The notes under the pieces are model-generated. The model ran no database searches and was not told the DNA's origin. It saw nothing but the letters and a program-made list of their open reading frames with translations. DNA of 64,000 nt, from contig CAWETN010000010.1 in NCBI GenBank assembly GCA_963812075.1, positions 806,001-870,000 of the forward strand, written 5' to 3'. The position numbers and the translations under genes were made by a program. The number at the start of each line of letters is the position of its first letter. Position 1 is the first letter of the stretch. This DNA is from JAMXLO01 sp963812075 (lineage in GTDB: Bacteria; Pseudomonadota; Alphaproteobacteria; Acetobacterales; Acetobacteraceae). This document shows positions 25,159 through 34,929 of the stretch, in pieces.

Positions 25159-28100
25159 ATGCGCCTGACGCACTTCTTCATCGACCGCCCGATCTTCGCG
25201 GCTGTCCTGTCGATCATCCTGACGATCGCCGGCGCTCTGGTGGAGCGCTCGCTGCCGATCTCGGAATATCCCGAGATCGCGCCGCCCACCGTCAGCATCC
25301 GCGCCACCTACCCCGGTGCCTCGGCCGAGGTGCTGGCGGAGACCGTCGCCACCCCGATCGAGCAGGAGGTGAACGGCGTGGACAACATGTTGTACATCAC
25401 CTCGCAGTCGGTCGGCGACGGCACCCTCAACATCAGCGTGGTGTTCAAGCCCGGCACCGACGTGGATACGGCGCAGGTGCTGGTGCAGAACCGTGTCTCG
25501 GTCGCCACACCGCGGCTGCCGCAGGACGTGCAGCGGCTGGGCGTGACCGTGCGCAAGGCCTCGCCCGACCTGATGATGGTCGTGCACATGATCTCGCCCG
25601 ACGGATCGCGCGACCAGCAGTACATCTCGAACTACGCCACGCTGTACATCAAGGACGCGCTGGCGCGGGTGGATGGCGTCGGCGACGTGAACGTGTTCGG
25701 TGCGCGCGACTACTCGATGCGGATCTGGCTCGATCCGGGCAAGGTCGCCGCCCGCGGCCTGACAGCGGACGACGTCGTCGCGGCATTGCGGGCGGCCAAC
25801 CTGCAGGTCGCCGCCGGCGCGATCAACCAGCCGCCGGCGGTGTCGCCCGGCGCGTTCCAGCTCGCGGTGCAGACGCTCGGCCGGCTGTCGGATGTCGAGC
25901 AATTCGGCGACATCGTGGTGCGCGCAGACCCGAACGGCGGCTATGTGCGGGTGCGCGACATTGGGCGCGTCGAACTCGGCTCGCAGGACTATACGATCAA
26001 CGCCTACCTCAACAAAAGCACGGCGACCGCGATCGTGATCTATCAGCGGCCGGGCTCCAACGCGCTGAGGACGGCGGCTGCGGTCAAAAGCGCGATGGAG
26101 GAGGCGAGGAAGGATTTTCCGCCCGGCCTCGCCTATACCGTCGTCTACAACCCGACCGAGTTCATCCAGCAGTCGATCGACGAGGTGGAGCGCACGCTGC
26201 TCGAGGCGATCGGCCTCGTGGTGGTCGTGGTGATTCTGTTCCTGCAGACCTGGCGCGCGGCGATCATCCCGGTAGTCGCCATCCCGGTGTCGCTGGTCGG
26301 CTGCTTCCTGGTGATGGGCCTGGTCGGCATCTCGTTCAACACGCTGTCGCTGTTCGGCCTGGTGCTGGCAATCGGCATCGTGGTGGACGATGCAATCGTC
26401 GTGGTGGAGAATGTCGAGCGCTTCGTGGATGAGGGCATGTCACCACGCGATGCGGCGCACCGGACGATGGACGAAGTCGGCAGCGCGTTGATCGCGATCG
26501 CGCTGGTGCTGTGCGCGGTGTTCATCCCAACGACGTTCATCAGCGGATTGCAAGGCTCGTTCTACCGGCAGTTCGCCATCACCATCGCCGCGGCCACGGT
26601 GATCTCGGCATTCGTGTCGCTCACGCTGTCGCCGGCGCTCGCCGCGCTGCTGCTGAAGCCGCGCGAGCACGAACCGCCGCGCACGCTGGTCTATCGGCTG
26701 GGTGCACCGGTACGGCTGTTCTTCGCCGGTTTCAACTGGGGGTTCGAGCGGCTGTCCAACGGCTACGGACGGCTGGTGGCGCGGCTGGTGCGTGTCGGCG
26801 TGGTGATGCTGGTGGTGTATGCCGGACTGATCTACGCCACCTACGACCGGCTGGCGGCGACGCCGACCGGGCTGATCCCGCAGCTCGACCGCGGCTACCT
26901 GATCGCGGCGTTCCAATTGCCACCCGGCGCCTCGCTCTCGCGTACCGACGCGGTGATCCGCCGCGCCTCCGAGATCATCCTGTCGCGGCCCGGCGTGCAG
27001 AACTCGGTGGCGTTCACCGGCTTCGACGGTGGGACTTTCACCAACGCGCCCAATGCCGGCGTGATCTTCGTGCCGCTGAAGCCGTTCTCGGAGCGCGTGC
27101 CGCTGGGGCTCAGCGCCGGCCGCATCCTGGCGGACCTGCGCCAGCAGCTGGCGCAGATCGACGATGCGTTCACTTTCGTGCTGGAGCCGCCGTCGGTGCC
27201 CGGCATCGGCACCGGCGGCGGTTTGAAGCTCTACGTACAGGACCGTTCCGGCCATGGGCTGCCGGCGCTGGAGCAGGCGACCTGGATTGTCGCCGGGTCG
27301 GCAGCGCAGAACAAGGGCTTCAACCAGTCCTTCACGCTGTTCAACACACACACGCCGCAAGTCTATGCCGACATCGACCGCACCAAGGCCGAGTTGCTCC
27401 AGGTGCCGATCGACCGCGTGTTCGATGCGCTGTCGGTGTACATGGGGTCGTCCTACATCAACGACTTCAATCTCCTGGGCCGCACCTATCAGGTGTCGGC
27501 GCAGGCCGACAATCCGTTCCGTCTCAGCGTGCGCGACGTGGAGAACCTGAAAACGCGCAACAACTACGGCGACATGGTGCCGATCGGCTCGGTGGCGACG
27601 TTTCGCGACACCACCGGGCCGTTCCGCGTGCCGCGCTACAACCTGTATCCTGCGGCCGAGGTACAGCTGGGCCTGATGCGCGGCTTCTCCACCGGACAGG
27701 CGATCGCAGCGATCGAGAAGGTCGTCAAGGAGCGCCTGCCGCAGGGCTTCGGCTTCGAATGGACCGAGATCGCGCTGCAGGAGAAGCTCGCCGGCAACAC
27801 GGCGATGATCGCGTTCGGGCTGGCGGTGGTGTTCGTCTACCTGCTGCTGGCGGCGCTGTACGAGAGCTGGCTGTTGCCACTCGCGGTGGTGCTGATCGTG
27901 CCGATGTGCATCTTCGCCGCGATGCTCGGAGTGAACGCGCGCGGCTTCGACCGCAACATCCTGGTGGAGGTCGGGCTGGTAGTGCTGGTCGGGCTGGCGG
28001 CGAAGAACGCGATTCTGATCGTGGAGTTCGCGCGTCAGGCGGAATCTCAGGGCATGAACCGGTTCGACGCGGCGGTGGCGGCGGCGCGCACCCGGCTGCG

Positions 28101-28353
28101 GCCGATCCTGATGACCTCGCTCGCCTTCATCTTCGGCGTCATCCCGTTGGCCGTCGCGGTGGGCGCCGGCGCGGAGATGCGGCAATCGCTCGGCACCGCG
28201 GTGTTCGCCGGGATGCTGGGCGTGACACTGTTCGGGCTGCTGTTCACGCCAGTATTCTACGTGCTCAGCCGGCGGGTCTCGCTGCTGTTCGCCGGACAGC
28301 GCGGTCCGTCGCAACAGACGCCGCGGTCGATCGACGGGGCGGAAGTGACATAG
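25159..28353 (+). CDS. RND efflux transporter permease (HAE1 family, MexF-like)
   Basis: Inner-membrane proton/drug antiporter of 1064 aa, normal for HAE1 pumps. It begins FFIDRPIFAAVLSIILTIAG with the first membrane segment. It has two large periplasmic loops, and the proton-relay aspartates are in LAIGIVVDDAIVVVENVER (TM4). The second half carries GLAAKNAILIVEFARQ (TM10 lysine). The N-terminal wording (LPISEYPEIAPPTVSIRATYPGASAEVL, LASP-like ASPDLMMVVHMISPDG) resembles MexF/BpeF more than AcrB. It forms an operon with the adaptor upstream and converges on bpt. Confidence 0.95.
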   Translation: MRLTHFFIDRPIFAAVLSIILTIAGALVERSLPISEYPEIAPPTVSIRATYPGASAEVLAETVATPIEQEVNGVDNMLYITSQSVGDGTLNISVVFKPGTDVDTAQVLVQNRVSVATPRLPQDVQRLGVTVRKASPDLMMVVHMISPDGSRDQQYISNYATLYIKDALARVDGVGDVNVFGARDYSMRIWLDPGKVAARGLTADDVVAALRAANLQVAAGAINQPPAVSPGAFQLAVQTLGRLSDVEQFGDIVVRADPNGGYVRVRDIGRVELGSQDYTINAYLNKSTATAIVIYQRPGSNALRTAAAVKSAMEEARKDFPPGLAYTVVYNPTEFIQQSIDEVERTLLEAIGLVVVVVILFLQTWRAAIIPVVAIPVSLVGCFLVMGLVGISFNTLSLFGLVLAIGIVVDDAIVVVENVERFVDEGMSPRDAAHRTMDEVGSALIAIALVLCAVFIPTTFISGLQGSFYRQFAITIAAATVISAFVSLTLSPALAALLLKPREHEPPRTLVYRLGAPVRLFFAGFNWGFERLSNGYGRLVARLVRVGVVMLVVYAGLIYATYDRLAATPTGLIPQLDRGYLIAAFQLPPGASLSRTDAVIRRASEIILSRPGVQNSVAFTGFDGGTFTNAPNAGVIFVPLKPFSERVPLGLSAGRILADLRQQLAQIDDAFTFVLEPPSVPGIGTGGGLKLYVQDRSGHGLPALEQATWIVAGSAAQNKGFNQSFTLFNTHTPQVYADIDRTKAELLQVPIDRVFDALSVYMGSSYINDFNLLGRTYQVSAQADNPFRLSVRDVENLKTRNNYGDMVPIGSVATFRDTTGPFRVPRYNLYPAAEVQLGLMRGFSTGQAIAAIEKVVKERLPQGFGFEWTEIALQEKLAGNTAMIAFGLAVVFVYLLLAALYESWLLPLAVVLIVPMCIFAAMLGVNARGFDRNILVEVGLVVLVGLAAKNAILIVEFARQAESQGMNRFDAAVAAARTRLRPILMTSLAFIFGVIPLAVAVGAGAEMRQSLGTAVFAGMLGVTLFGLLFTPVFYVLSRRVSLLFAGQRGPSQQTPRSIDGAEVT

Positions 28354-28396
28354 CTACCGCCAGGCGCGGGCATGTGGACATATCGTCTGCGACGCA

Positions 28397-29179
28397 TCAG
28401 TCCGCACTTTGCGGCACCAGAACCGCGTGCCGGGCACAACCGCCGTCACCCAGGTCGGCGTCCGTCAGCACCCGCCAAGACCCGCCTGCCAGCACCTCCG
28501 CCGGTCGGAAGCGCGATTTGTAGGCCATCTTATGGCTCTCCGGCACCCAGTAGCCGAGATAGACGTAGGGCAGCTCCAGAAAGCGCGCGCGCTCGATCAA
28601 CCACAGGATAGCGTGGGTGCCCAATGACCGCCGCTCCAGCGCCGGCGCGAAGAACGAGTAGACCGCCGACAGCCCGTCCCCCAGCCGGTCGGCCAGGCAC
28701 GCACTGACCAGCCGGTCGTCGGGGTCGCGGAACTCCACGATGAACGTCTCGATCGGCGTGTCCTCCACCATGGCGCGGTAGTCGTAGAAGCTCATGGTGG
28801 CCATGTCGCCATCGCCATGGCGGGCCTGCTGGTAGCGCTGGAACAGCTGAAACTGCTCCGCCGTGGCGCGCGCCGGCACCTCGAACCCCTCCAGCGCGGC
28901 GTTGGCGCGCGCGATGCGCCGCTGCGTGCGGTCCGGCTGGAAGGCGGAGACCGGAATGCGGATCGGGATACACGCCTGGCAGGACGGGCAGACCGGCGCA
29001 TAGGCGATGTTGTGGCTGCGGCGGAACCCGGCACGCGACAGCCGGTCGTGTAGAGAGTCCGCTTCGGGGCCGGTGATCTCGGTGACGACCTTGCGTTCGG
29101 TCCTGCCGGCCAGATAGGGGCACGGCAGCGGGGCTGTCGTGTAGAAGAACTGCGGCCGGCGCGGCGGTCGGTAACTCAT
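28397..29179 (-). CDS. bpt: Aspartate/glutamate leucyltransferase (bacterial N-end rule)
   Basis: Bpt, 260 aa, transfers Leu from leucyl-tRNA to N-terminal Asp or Glu and so marks proteins for ClpS-ClpAP degradation. Family motifs are CPYLAGRTERKVVTEI near the N-terminus, GFRRSHNIAYAPVCPSCQACIPIRIPV with conserved cysteines, and YVYLGYWVPESHKMAYKSRFRP near the end. The ATG overlaps the stop of the RDD gene by 4 nt, so it is the last gene of a three-gene minus-strand operon. Confidence 0.95.
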   Translation of the reverse strand: MSYRPPRRPQFFYTTAPLPCPYLAGRTERKVVTEITGPEADSLHDRLSRAGFRRSHNIAYAPVCPSCQACIPIRIPVSAFQPDRTQRRIARANAALEGFEVPARATAEQFQLFQRYQQARHGDGDMATMSFYDYRAMVEDTPIETFIVEFRDPDDRLVSACLADRLGDGLSAVYSFFAPALERRSLGTHAILWLIERARFLELPYVYLGYWVPESHKMAYKSRFRPAEVLAGGSWRVLTDADLGDGGCARHAVLVPQSAD

Positions 29180-29670
29180 GCGTAGGGCGATCCGCCTTGC
29201 ATGTTCCAGGAGCCGAACGCCCGGGTCAACGCCCGGGTGCGCACCACGACAAGACCGCTCGCCAGGTCGTGCAGCGTGCGATGGCGGACGGTGAACAGCG
29301 CGAACAGCAGCAGCAGGCCGGTGGTCGCCAGCGTCAGATAGAACCCCAGCGTGTAGACGAAGGCCTGCGCGAAGGACGGCGGACCCAGGTCGTCGTCACG
29401 GCGCACGACCAGCCCCAGCGCCCGTTGGCCCGGTGTGGACGAGGATGCACCGGCGACGAATAGCAGGTGATAGCAGAACGGCACGAACGGCAGGATGCCG
29501 AGGAGCGGCAGCCCGAGGCCGAGCGTCAGCAGGCCGAACATCAGCAGCACGACCCATAGCGCGCCCAGGATCAGCGCGATCAGCAGCATGTCGAGCAGCC
29601 ACGCGACGACCCGACGGGTCATCACGCCCTCGGTCAGCCAGTGGTCGTCCATCTGGGCACGGTAGATCAT
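29176..29670 (-). CDS. RDD family membrane protein
   Basis: Small membrane protein of 164 aa with the RDD signature: MTRRVVAWLLDMLLIALILGALW (Arg-Asp in the first segment), a later STPGQRALGLVVRRDDD, and a C-terminal RHRTLHDLASGLVVVR. Three or four hydrophobic segments are visible. RDD proteins have mostly unknown functions; some transport solutes. It overlaps both neighbours by 4 nt, with penicillin-acylase family upstream and bpt downstream, which shows an operon. Confidence 0.88.
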   Translation of the reverse strand: MIYRAQMDDHWLTEGVMTRRVVAWLLDMLLIALILGALWVVLLMFGLLTLGLGLPLLGILPFVPFCYHLLFVAGASSSTPGQRALGLVVRRDDDLGPPSFAQAFVYTLGFYLTLATTGLLLLFALFTVRHRTLHDLASGLVVVRTRALTRAFGSWNMQGGSPYA

Positions 29671-31973
29671 GGGGTCAGCCGTATGGTTGCGGTGGTGGCG
29701 TCGGCCGCCGGGCCGAGCGCGACGGTAGCGCCGTCCCGCCAGCGGGTGAGGAAATCGCGCGCGTGGCGGCTGAGCAGGTTGCCGGACTGCCCAGGGGCCA
29801 TGACGAACAGCGAGCGGTCGAGATCGGCCAGGTCATAGACGCCTCGATACTCCGCTCCGTGCACCGATTGAAACTGTTTGTAGGCCGGCCCGCCGCGATC
29901 GATCGTGGTGTCGTCGCCGGGGCTGGGGATCGAAAGCGTGCTCAGCGGACCCAGGACCGGCAGCGGGTGCAGCAGCGGATGGGCGAACACCGCCAAATGT
30001 GCCTTGCCCCAGCGCCATAGCGCGGGATCACCGCCGAAGCGGCGCGTGAGATCGGCGACCGCGTCGGACAGTGCAGCCTGCAGCGTGGTCGTGCAATCGC
30101 TGCCGCACCAGTGCGCGCCGGCCGGCGACAGTACATAGGCAACGAACTCCACCAGCGGGCCGCCATTGCCCGTCGCGATGCCGGCCTGCTCGAGGACGCG
30201 CCCGTAGAAGAAGTGCATCCAGGCATTCAGGATCAGCGGCTGCGGCGCGTCCACCGTCATGCTGCCGTCCCAATCGCGCAGCAATTGCTGGGCGCGCCGC
30301 GCGGTGTCGTCGGTGACCGGCACCGCGAGCAGCGCCGGCAGCACCTGGCGGGCGAAGGGCGAGTGCACATCCACCTGCATGCGGGCAAAGTCGGTGGCGG
30401 TGTGGCGGTCCGACCGGCCGAGCAGTTCGCGGATGCGCGCGGCGCGCCAGTCGCCAAACCAGTCACGGCCCAGGAATACCGGAAAGTCGGGCGGCGCGAT
30501 GCGGTCGTTGGCATTGACCAGCCGGCCGCTCGCCGGGCTCACGATGTGCGGCAACTGCACCCCGGAGGCCCAGCCGGTCCAGTCATGTGAGCCGTCGCCC
30601 GACACCGGTGCCGAGCCGTCGCCGGCACGTCGGATCGGCACGCGCCCGGTGACAAACAGCGCGATGCGGTCGCGATCGGCGACCAGCAGGTTCTGCACCG
30701 GCGCGGTGATCAGCGCGGCGGCCTTGCCGGCAGCCTCGACGTCGCGCGCCTGGTTCAGCGCGAGCAGGCCGGCCGCGGCGGAATTGCCCGGCTCGAGATT
30801 GGCCATTGACACTGCCAGGATCGGGCCGACCGGGTCGCGCAGGTCGCTCACCACCGGGCCGTGGCGCGTCTCGCGTACGGTCAGCACCTGGTCCGGCTCG
30901 CCACGCACCCTGATGCGCTCCTCGCGCAGCAAGAAGGGACGGGGGCCGTCCGGCGTCTGGTACTGGCCATCGCCGGCTGACGTCTCGATGAACACGTCCT
31001 GCACGTCAGCGCCGGTGGTGGTGAAGGTCCAGGCGATGCGGCCGTTATGGCCCAGCACCAGGAACGGCACGCCGGGGGCGGTGGCGCCGGCCAGCAGGCC
31101 GTCCGGCGTCTCGATCCGCGCGAGGTACCAGATGCTCGGGAAGCCGAACGCCAGATGCGGGTCGCCCGCCAACAACGGCGCGCCGGTGGCCGTGTGTCGG
31201 CCATCCACCGCCCATTCGTTCGACGCCGTGTCCGGCAGCGTGAAGGGGTCCGGGAAGCGTGGCAGGACAACGGCAAGCGCCTCGGCGATGTGGCTCAGCG
31301 CGGGCGACAGCGCTGCCTCGGGCCGGCCGGCACCGCCCGCTGGCGGCCACAGCTCGTCGATCATCTGCTGCGGGATGCGGCCCGCCAGCGCCTGGCGCGA
31401 CAGTTCGGTGCGCCAGTTGAGCGACAGCGACAGCCCCATGATCTGGCCCCACAGCAGGCTGTCCACGGGCTGCCATGGTTCGGGGGCGCCCAGGAACAGG
31501 AACTCCGGCGCACCGAACCTGCCTCGCTCGGCGATCCAGGCGTTCACGCCGCGCGTGTAGGCCTCCAGCATGGCGCGGGTGGCCGCAGGCAGGGTCGGGT
31601 AGTCTTCCAGCGCGCGCCGGCGCAGTCCGAGCGTCCGTGTCATCCGGTCGGTGGGAAGTGTCGTCGGACCGGCGATCTCGGACAGGCGACCCGATGCGAA
31701 GCGGCGCATCATGTCCATCTGGAACAGGCGATCGCGCGCGTGCACGAACCCGAGCGCTGCGGCTGCGTCGGTGGCGCTGGTGGCGTGGATGCGGGGGATG
31801 CCATCGGCGTCGAAGCCGATATCGATCGGACCCGAAAGGCCGGCGATGCGCGCCTGCTGCGAGCGCGGCGGCAGGGTCAGCCACAGCACGCCGGTGACCA
31901 GGGCGGCCACGAACAGCACGATGAAGCCGGCCCACGCCAGCGCGCGTCGGAACAGCCGAAAGGATCTGCGCAT
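29667..31973 (-). CDS. Penicillin acylase family N-terminal nucleophile hydrolase
   Basis: Ntn-hydrolase of about 768 aa, made as one chain and expected to self-cleave into alpha and beta subunits. An N-terminal membrane/signal segment (RALAWAGFIVLFVAALVTGVLW) is followed by the alpha-chain motif FGFVHARDRLFQMD-like ALGFVHARDRLFQMDMMRR. The new N-terminal serine lies in DTASNEWAVDGRHTATGAPLLAGDPHL, and GHNGRIAWTFTTTGAD follows. I chose ATG 31973 (MRRSFRLF); longer frames begin with no better binding site. Natural substrates of this family include acyl-homoserine lactones and other N-acyl compounds; which applies here is unknown. Confidence 0.9.
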   Translation of the reverse strand: MRRSFRLFRRALAWAGFIVLFVAALVTGVLWLTLPPRSQQARIAGLSGPIDIGFDADGIPRIHATSATDAAAALGFVHARDRLFQMDMMRRFASGRLSEIAGPTTLPTDRMTRTLGLRRRALEDYPTLPAATRAMLEAYTRGVNAWIAERGRFGAPEFLFLGAPEPWQPVDSLLWGQIMGLSLSLNWRTELSRQALAGRIPQQMIDELWPPAGGAGRPEAALSPALSHIAEALAVVLPRFPDPFTLPDTASNEWAVDGRHTATGAPLLAGDPHLAFGFPSIWYLARIETPDGLLAGATAPGVPFLVLGHNGRIAWTFTTTGADVQDVFIETSAGDGQYQTPDGPRPFLLREERIRVRGEPDQVLTVRETRHGPVVSDLRDPVGPILAVSMANLEPGNSAAAGLLALNQARDVEAAGKAAALITAPVQNLLVADRDRIALFVTGRVPIRRAGDGSAPVSGDGSHDWTGWASGVQLPHIVSPASGRLVNANDRIAPPDFPVFLGRDWFGDWRAARIRELLGRSDRHTATDFARMQVDVHSPFARQVLPALLAVPVTDDTARRAQQLLRDWDGSMTVDAPQPLILNAWMHFFYGRVLEQAGIATGNGGPLVEFVAYVLSPAGAHWCGSDCTTTLQAALSDAVADLTRRFGGDPALWRWGKAHLAVFAHPLLHPLPVLGPLSTLSIPSPGDDTTIDRGGPAYKQFQSVHGAEYRGVYDLADLDRSLFVMAPGQSGNLLSRHARDFLTRWRDGATVALGPAADATTATIRLTP

Positions 31974-32199
31974 GTCACCAAGGTGCCGGGGCTGCATCGA
32001 GAAGGAAAGTGAATGCTGGGCGATGGGCGGCAGATCGAGGCACACGATTCAGATGGAGGCACACGATCCGCGAAAGCGGCGATCGGCGGGAAGCGGTCGA
32101 GGATCAGCCGAGCGTGGCGTGGCCCGCTGGCGACCCAACGCTGGGCTTCGGGTACACCAGGTGCATCGACGCTGATTCCGGCCTCGGCATGCGCGACGG

Positions 32200-33138
32200 T
32201 CAGCCGAGACCGTCGGTCGCCGGCCCGCTCCGCACGTCGCGGTCGCGCCAGTGCCCCGGCAGGCGTGCCAGGAAGCGCAGCGGCCAGGCGGGGTCGATCC
32301 GCAGCCCCTTTGCTGCGGTCTGCAGCGCGCCCCGTGGGCGCCGGCGGGCCGTCAGTTGCACGGTGCGGTAGCCGACCGCCCAGGCATGCCAGCGCCGGTA
32401 GGCCGCGTGCTCGCACGTGCCGGGGCGACACTCGCCGAAGCGGGTTTGCGCCAGCTCGAGCAGGTGTCGCGAGGCGGTGTCGCGGATGTCGGCGCCCGAA
32501 AAGGTCAGCGAGCCGCCATGGCTGCGGTAGCGATAGAAGACCTGCGACAGCTGCCGGTGCGCCGGCCGCGCCAGCACCATCCGCATCCAGAAATCCTTGT
32601 CGGCGGCGAGCGGAAACCGGACGTCGAACGGACCGATCCGCTCCTGCAGTTCGCGCCGCCAGAAGCACGCGTTCATCAGCGTGACATTGCCGATGGCGTT
32701 CGCCTCCGCGAGCGCGATGGCGCGCGGACCGACGAACCGGCGGAACACCCTCTCGCGCCCATCGACCGACGTGAACATCTCCGCCCCGCCGATCACCATC
32801 TCCACGGCTGGATCGGCGAGGAGCTGAGACGCCGCCGCGAACGCGCCCGGCGCATAGACGTCGTCGCTGTTGAGCAGGCCGATCACGTCGCCGCGCGCCA
32901 GCAGCAGCCCCTTGTTGATCGCGTCGTAGAGGTTCCGGTCCGGCTCGGACACGACACGCAGATGCGGATAGCGTGCCAGCACCTCGAGTGTGCCGTCGTT
33001 CGAGCGCCCGTCTATCACGATGTGCTCCACCCCGGGGTGGCGCTGCGCCAGCACACTGTCGATCGCACAGCCGATAGTACCGGCACGATTGAGACAGGGC
33101 GTGACGATGCTGAACGTCGGCGGGGTGGCGGCGCTCAC
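32200..33138 (-). CDS. Glycosyltransferase family 2
   Basis: GT-A glycosyltransferase of 312 aa. It starts FSIVTPCLNRAGTIGCAIDSVLAQ and has VIDGRSNDGTLEVL and the nucleotide/metal-binding LLNSDDVY (DxD-like). A later region, FPLAADKDFWMRMVL, is typical of WcaA-like enzymes that build O-antigen or exopolysaccharide. The start is the GTG at 33138, overlapping the stop of the upstream glycosyltransferase gene by 4 nt (GTGA). It is the last gene of the run gmd-fcl-GT-GT-GT. About 225 bp to the next gene hold nothing I recognise. Confidence 0.92.
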   Translation of the reverse strand: MSAATPPTFSIVTPCLNRAGTIGCAIDSVLAQRHPGVEHIVIDGRSNDGTLEVLARYPHLRVVSEPDRNLYDAINKGLLLARGDVIGLLNSDDVYAPGAFAAASQLLADPAVEMVIGGAEMFTSVDGRERVFRRFVGPRAIALAEANAIGNVTLMNACFWRRELQERIGPFDVRFPLAADKDFWMRMVLARPAHRQLSQVFYRYRSHGGSLTFSGADIRDTASRHLLELAQTRFGECRPGTCEHAAYRRWHAWAVGYRTVQLTARRRPRGALQTAAKGLRIDPAWPLRFLARLPGHWRDRDVRSGPATDGLG

Positions 33139-34925
33139 CCCGATACCTCCGCCCGCCGCCGCAGTCGCCGCACCGCGGGGCGGGCAGCGATGCCGCGAAT
33201 GCCGCGCTCGATGGCGCGCGCGAGCGTGGGCGAGCAGCGGTCGACCGCCGAGATCGAGGCCAGCGCCAGCCAACCCAGCCACGCCGCCCCGCTGGTCATG
33301 CGCGGGGCGCGATCGCCCGCAAGGGCCGCGTCCAGCCGGTCGGCCGCCGCCTCGCTGCCGTGCCGCCGTGCGAGGGCGACCCATTCCTTTCGCTGCGCCT
33401 GGGCGGTGTCCTCTATGACAGCCACGGTCTCGTCGCAGTTGAACAGCCGCACGCCCTGCGCCTGCGCACGCAACAGCAGGTCCGCCACGCACGCCGAAGC
33501 GGTGCCGACCCCGAGCGGCAGCCTGGCGAGCAGCTCGCTGCGGACCGCCGTCGCCGCGGCGGCCGGGATGCTGAGCAGCCAGTCGATCCCGACTTCGCCG
33601 CGCCGCAGCCGGTCACAGGTGGTGGCGAACTCCGCCGCACGTACCAGATCGACCGTGCCATCTACGAACCGACGAATGTGGTGGCCGTACACCAGCTCCG
33701 CGTCGGCCGGCGCGCGCGACAGCATCCGCCAAAGCGCATCGTTGCCGATGAAACGATCGCCGGCGCTGATGAACAGCACCCACCCGCCGCCTGCGGCAGC
33801 GACGGCTGCGCGCATCGCCTCGGCGAGGTTCTCCGATGTCACGCATGCGACATCGCATCCGATCTGCGCCCGGGCTGCCTCCAGCGTGGCTTCGCACGCC
33901 GCCGTGCCGGCGCGACAAAGAGCGACTACCGTTACCGAGGGAGGCGGGGCGCGCCCGGGTGCATCGGGCACCGGCGTCCACCAGCGCGGCGCGTTGCGCA
34001 GCTGCGCGGTGGGAGTCGCGACGAAGTCGAGCAACGCCGGGATGCTGGCACGCCAGCGCGCGTGGCCACGTTCCACGCTCTCGCGCGCGCGGGCGCCGAG
34101 GCTGCGTGCCGCGGAGAGATCGAGCGGCGCATGGCGGCCCGGGGCGTAGAGCAGCCCGTTGGTGCCGTTGGAAATGTATTCGTTCATCGTGGGAGCGTCC
34201 GGGGCCACGACACAGTGCCCGGACGCCATCGCTTCCAGCACGCTGATGCCGATGCCCTCGTGCAGCCGCGGCGCGAAGAACACGTTGCTGGCGCGCAGCG
34301 CGGCAGAATAGGCGCGGCCGTCGGGATCCCAGCCGGTGCGCTCCAGGCGCCTTATGTTCGGCGGCGCGACCCAGGAGCCGTCCGCTGCGTTGCCGGGGTC
34401 TTGCCAGTCGTGCACCACGAAGCGCTCGAACTCGGTGTCCCGCGACAGACCGAAGACCAGTGCGGGCGAAATCTCGCGCTTGCGGTACCATAGGAGGCCA
34501 CGCAGCGTGTCGAAATCCTTGACCCGCGCATGCCCCTCGGGATCGGGATAATACTGGAAATTGGCATAGGCCTGGGTATGCCGCCCGACGTTGCGGCCGA
34601 GTGCCCAGGAGAAACAGGCGATTTTGGCCGCGTTGAAGGCCCGCCGCCAGTAGAAGTTGCCGCCCCAGAAGCTGGAGTTGTACATCGGGACGAAGACTAT
34701 GTTCGGATGCCGCCCGCTCAGTAGGTCGAAGGCCTCATGCAACTGGAAAACGACGATGGCGTCATAGCGTGTCTCGTCAAACTGTGCGCCCCAGCCGCGC
34801 CTGGCATCGTCACCAGGTTCACCCGACCACTGTTCGACGCTCGCGTGCTCGCGCAGCAGATCGATCAGGAAGCGGGTTGATCCGGTCCTTTCGTGATAGG
34901 CGTGCCCGATATAGGCGATGCGCAT
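33135..34925 (-). CDS. Two-domain glycosyltransferase (GT4-like plus GT2-like region)
   Basis: Protein of 596 aa. Residues about 1-300 look like a GT-B enzyme: MRIAYIGHAYHERTGSTRFL, then a C-terminal half with FFAPRLHEGIGISVLEAMASGHCVVAPDAPTMNEYI, the family-4 E-x7-E-like donor site. Residues about 330-490 look like a degenerate GT-A domain (VTVVALCRAGTAACEATLEAARAQIGCDV, GGGWVLFISAGDRFIGNDALW, YGHHIRRF), followed by a helical tail. Either one enzyme adds two sugars, or the second domain has lost activity. It begins 4 bp before the next gene upstream on this strand ends its stop, within a tight operon. Confidence 0.82.
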   Translation of the reverse strand: MRIAYIGHAYHERTGSTRFLIDLLREHASVEQWSGEPGDDARRGWGAQFDETRYDAIVVFQLHEAFDLLSGRHPNIVFVPMYNSSFWGGNFYWRRAFNAAKIACFSWALGRNVGRHTQAYANFQYYPDPEGHARVKDFDTLRGLLWYRKREISPALVFGLSRDTEFERFVVHDWQDPGNAADGSWVAPPNIRRLERTGWDPDGRAYSAALRASNVFFAPRLHEGIGISVLEAMASGHCVVAPDAPTMNEYISNGTNGLLYAPGRHAPLDLSAARSLGARARESVERGHARWRASIPALLDFVATPTAQLRNAPRWWTPVPDAPGRAPPPSVTVVALCRAGTAACEATLEAARAQIGCDVACVTSENLAEAMRAAVAAAGGGWVLFISAGDRFIGNDALWRMLSRAPADAELVYGHHIRRFVDGTVDLVRAAEFATTCDRLRRGEVGIDWLLSIPAAAATAVRSELLARLPLGVGTASACVADLLLRAQAQGVRLFNCDETVAVIEDTAQAQRKEWVALARRHGSEAAADRLDAALAGDRAPRMTSGAAWLGWLALASISAVDRCSPTLARAIERGIRGIAARPAVRRLRRRAEVSG

Positions 34926-34929
34926 GGTG

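Noticed and set aside
29667..31973. Beta-lactam biosynthesis because of penicillin acylase
   Set aside because: The family mostly acts on other N-acyl compounds in bacteria, and no related biosynthetic genes are present.
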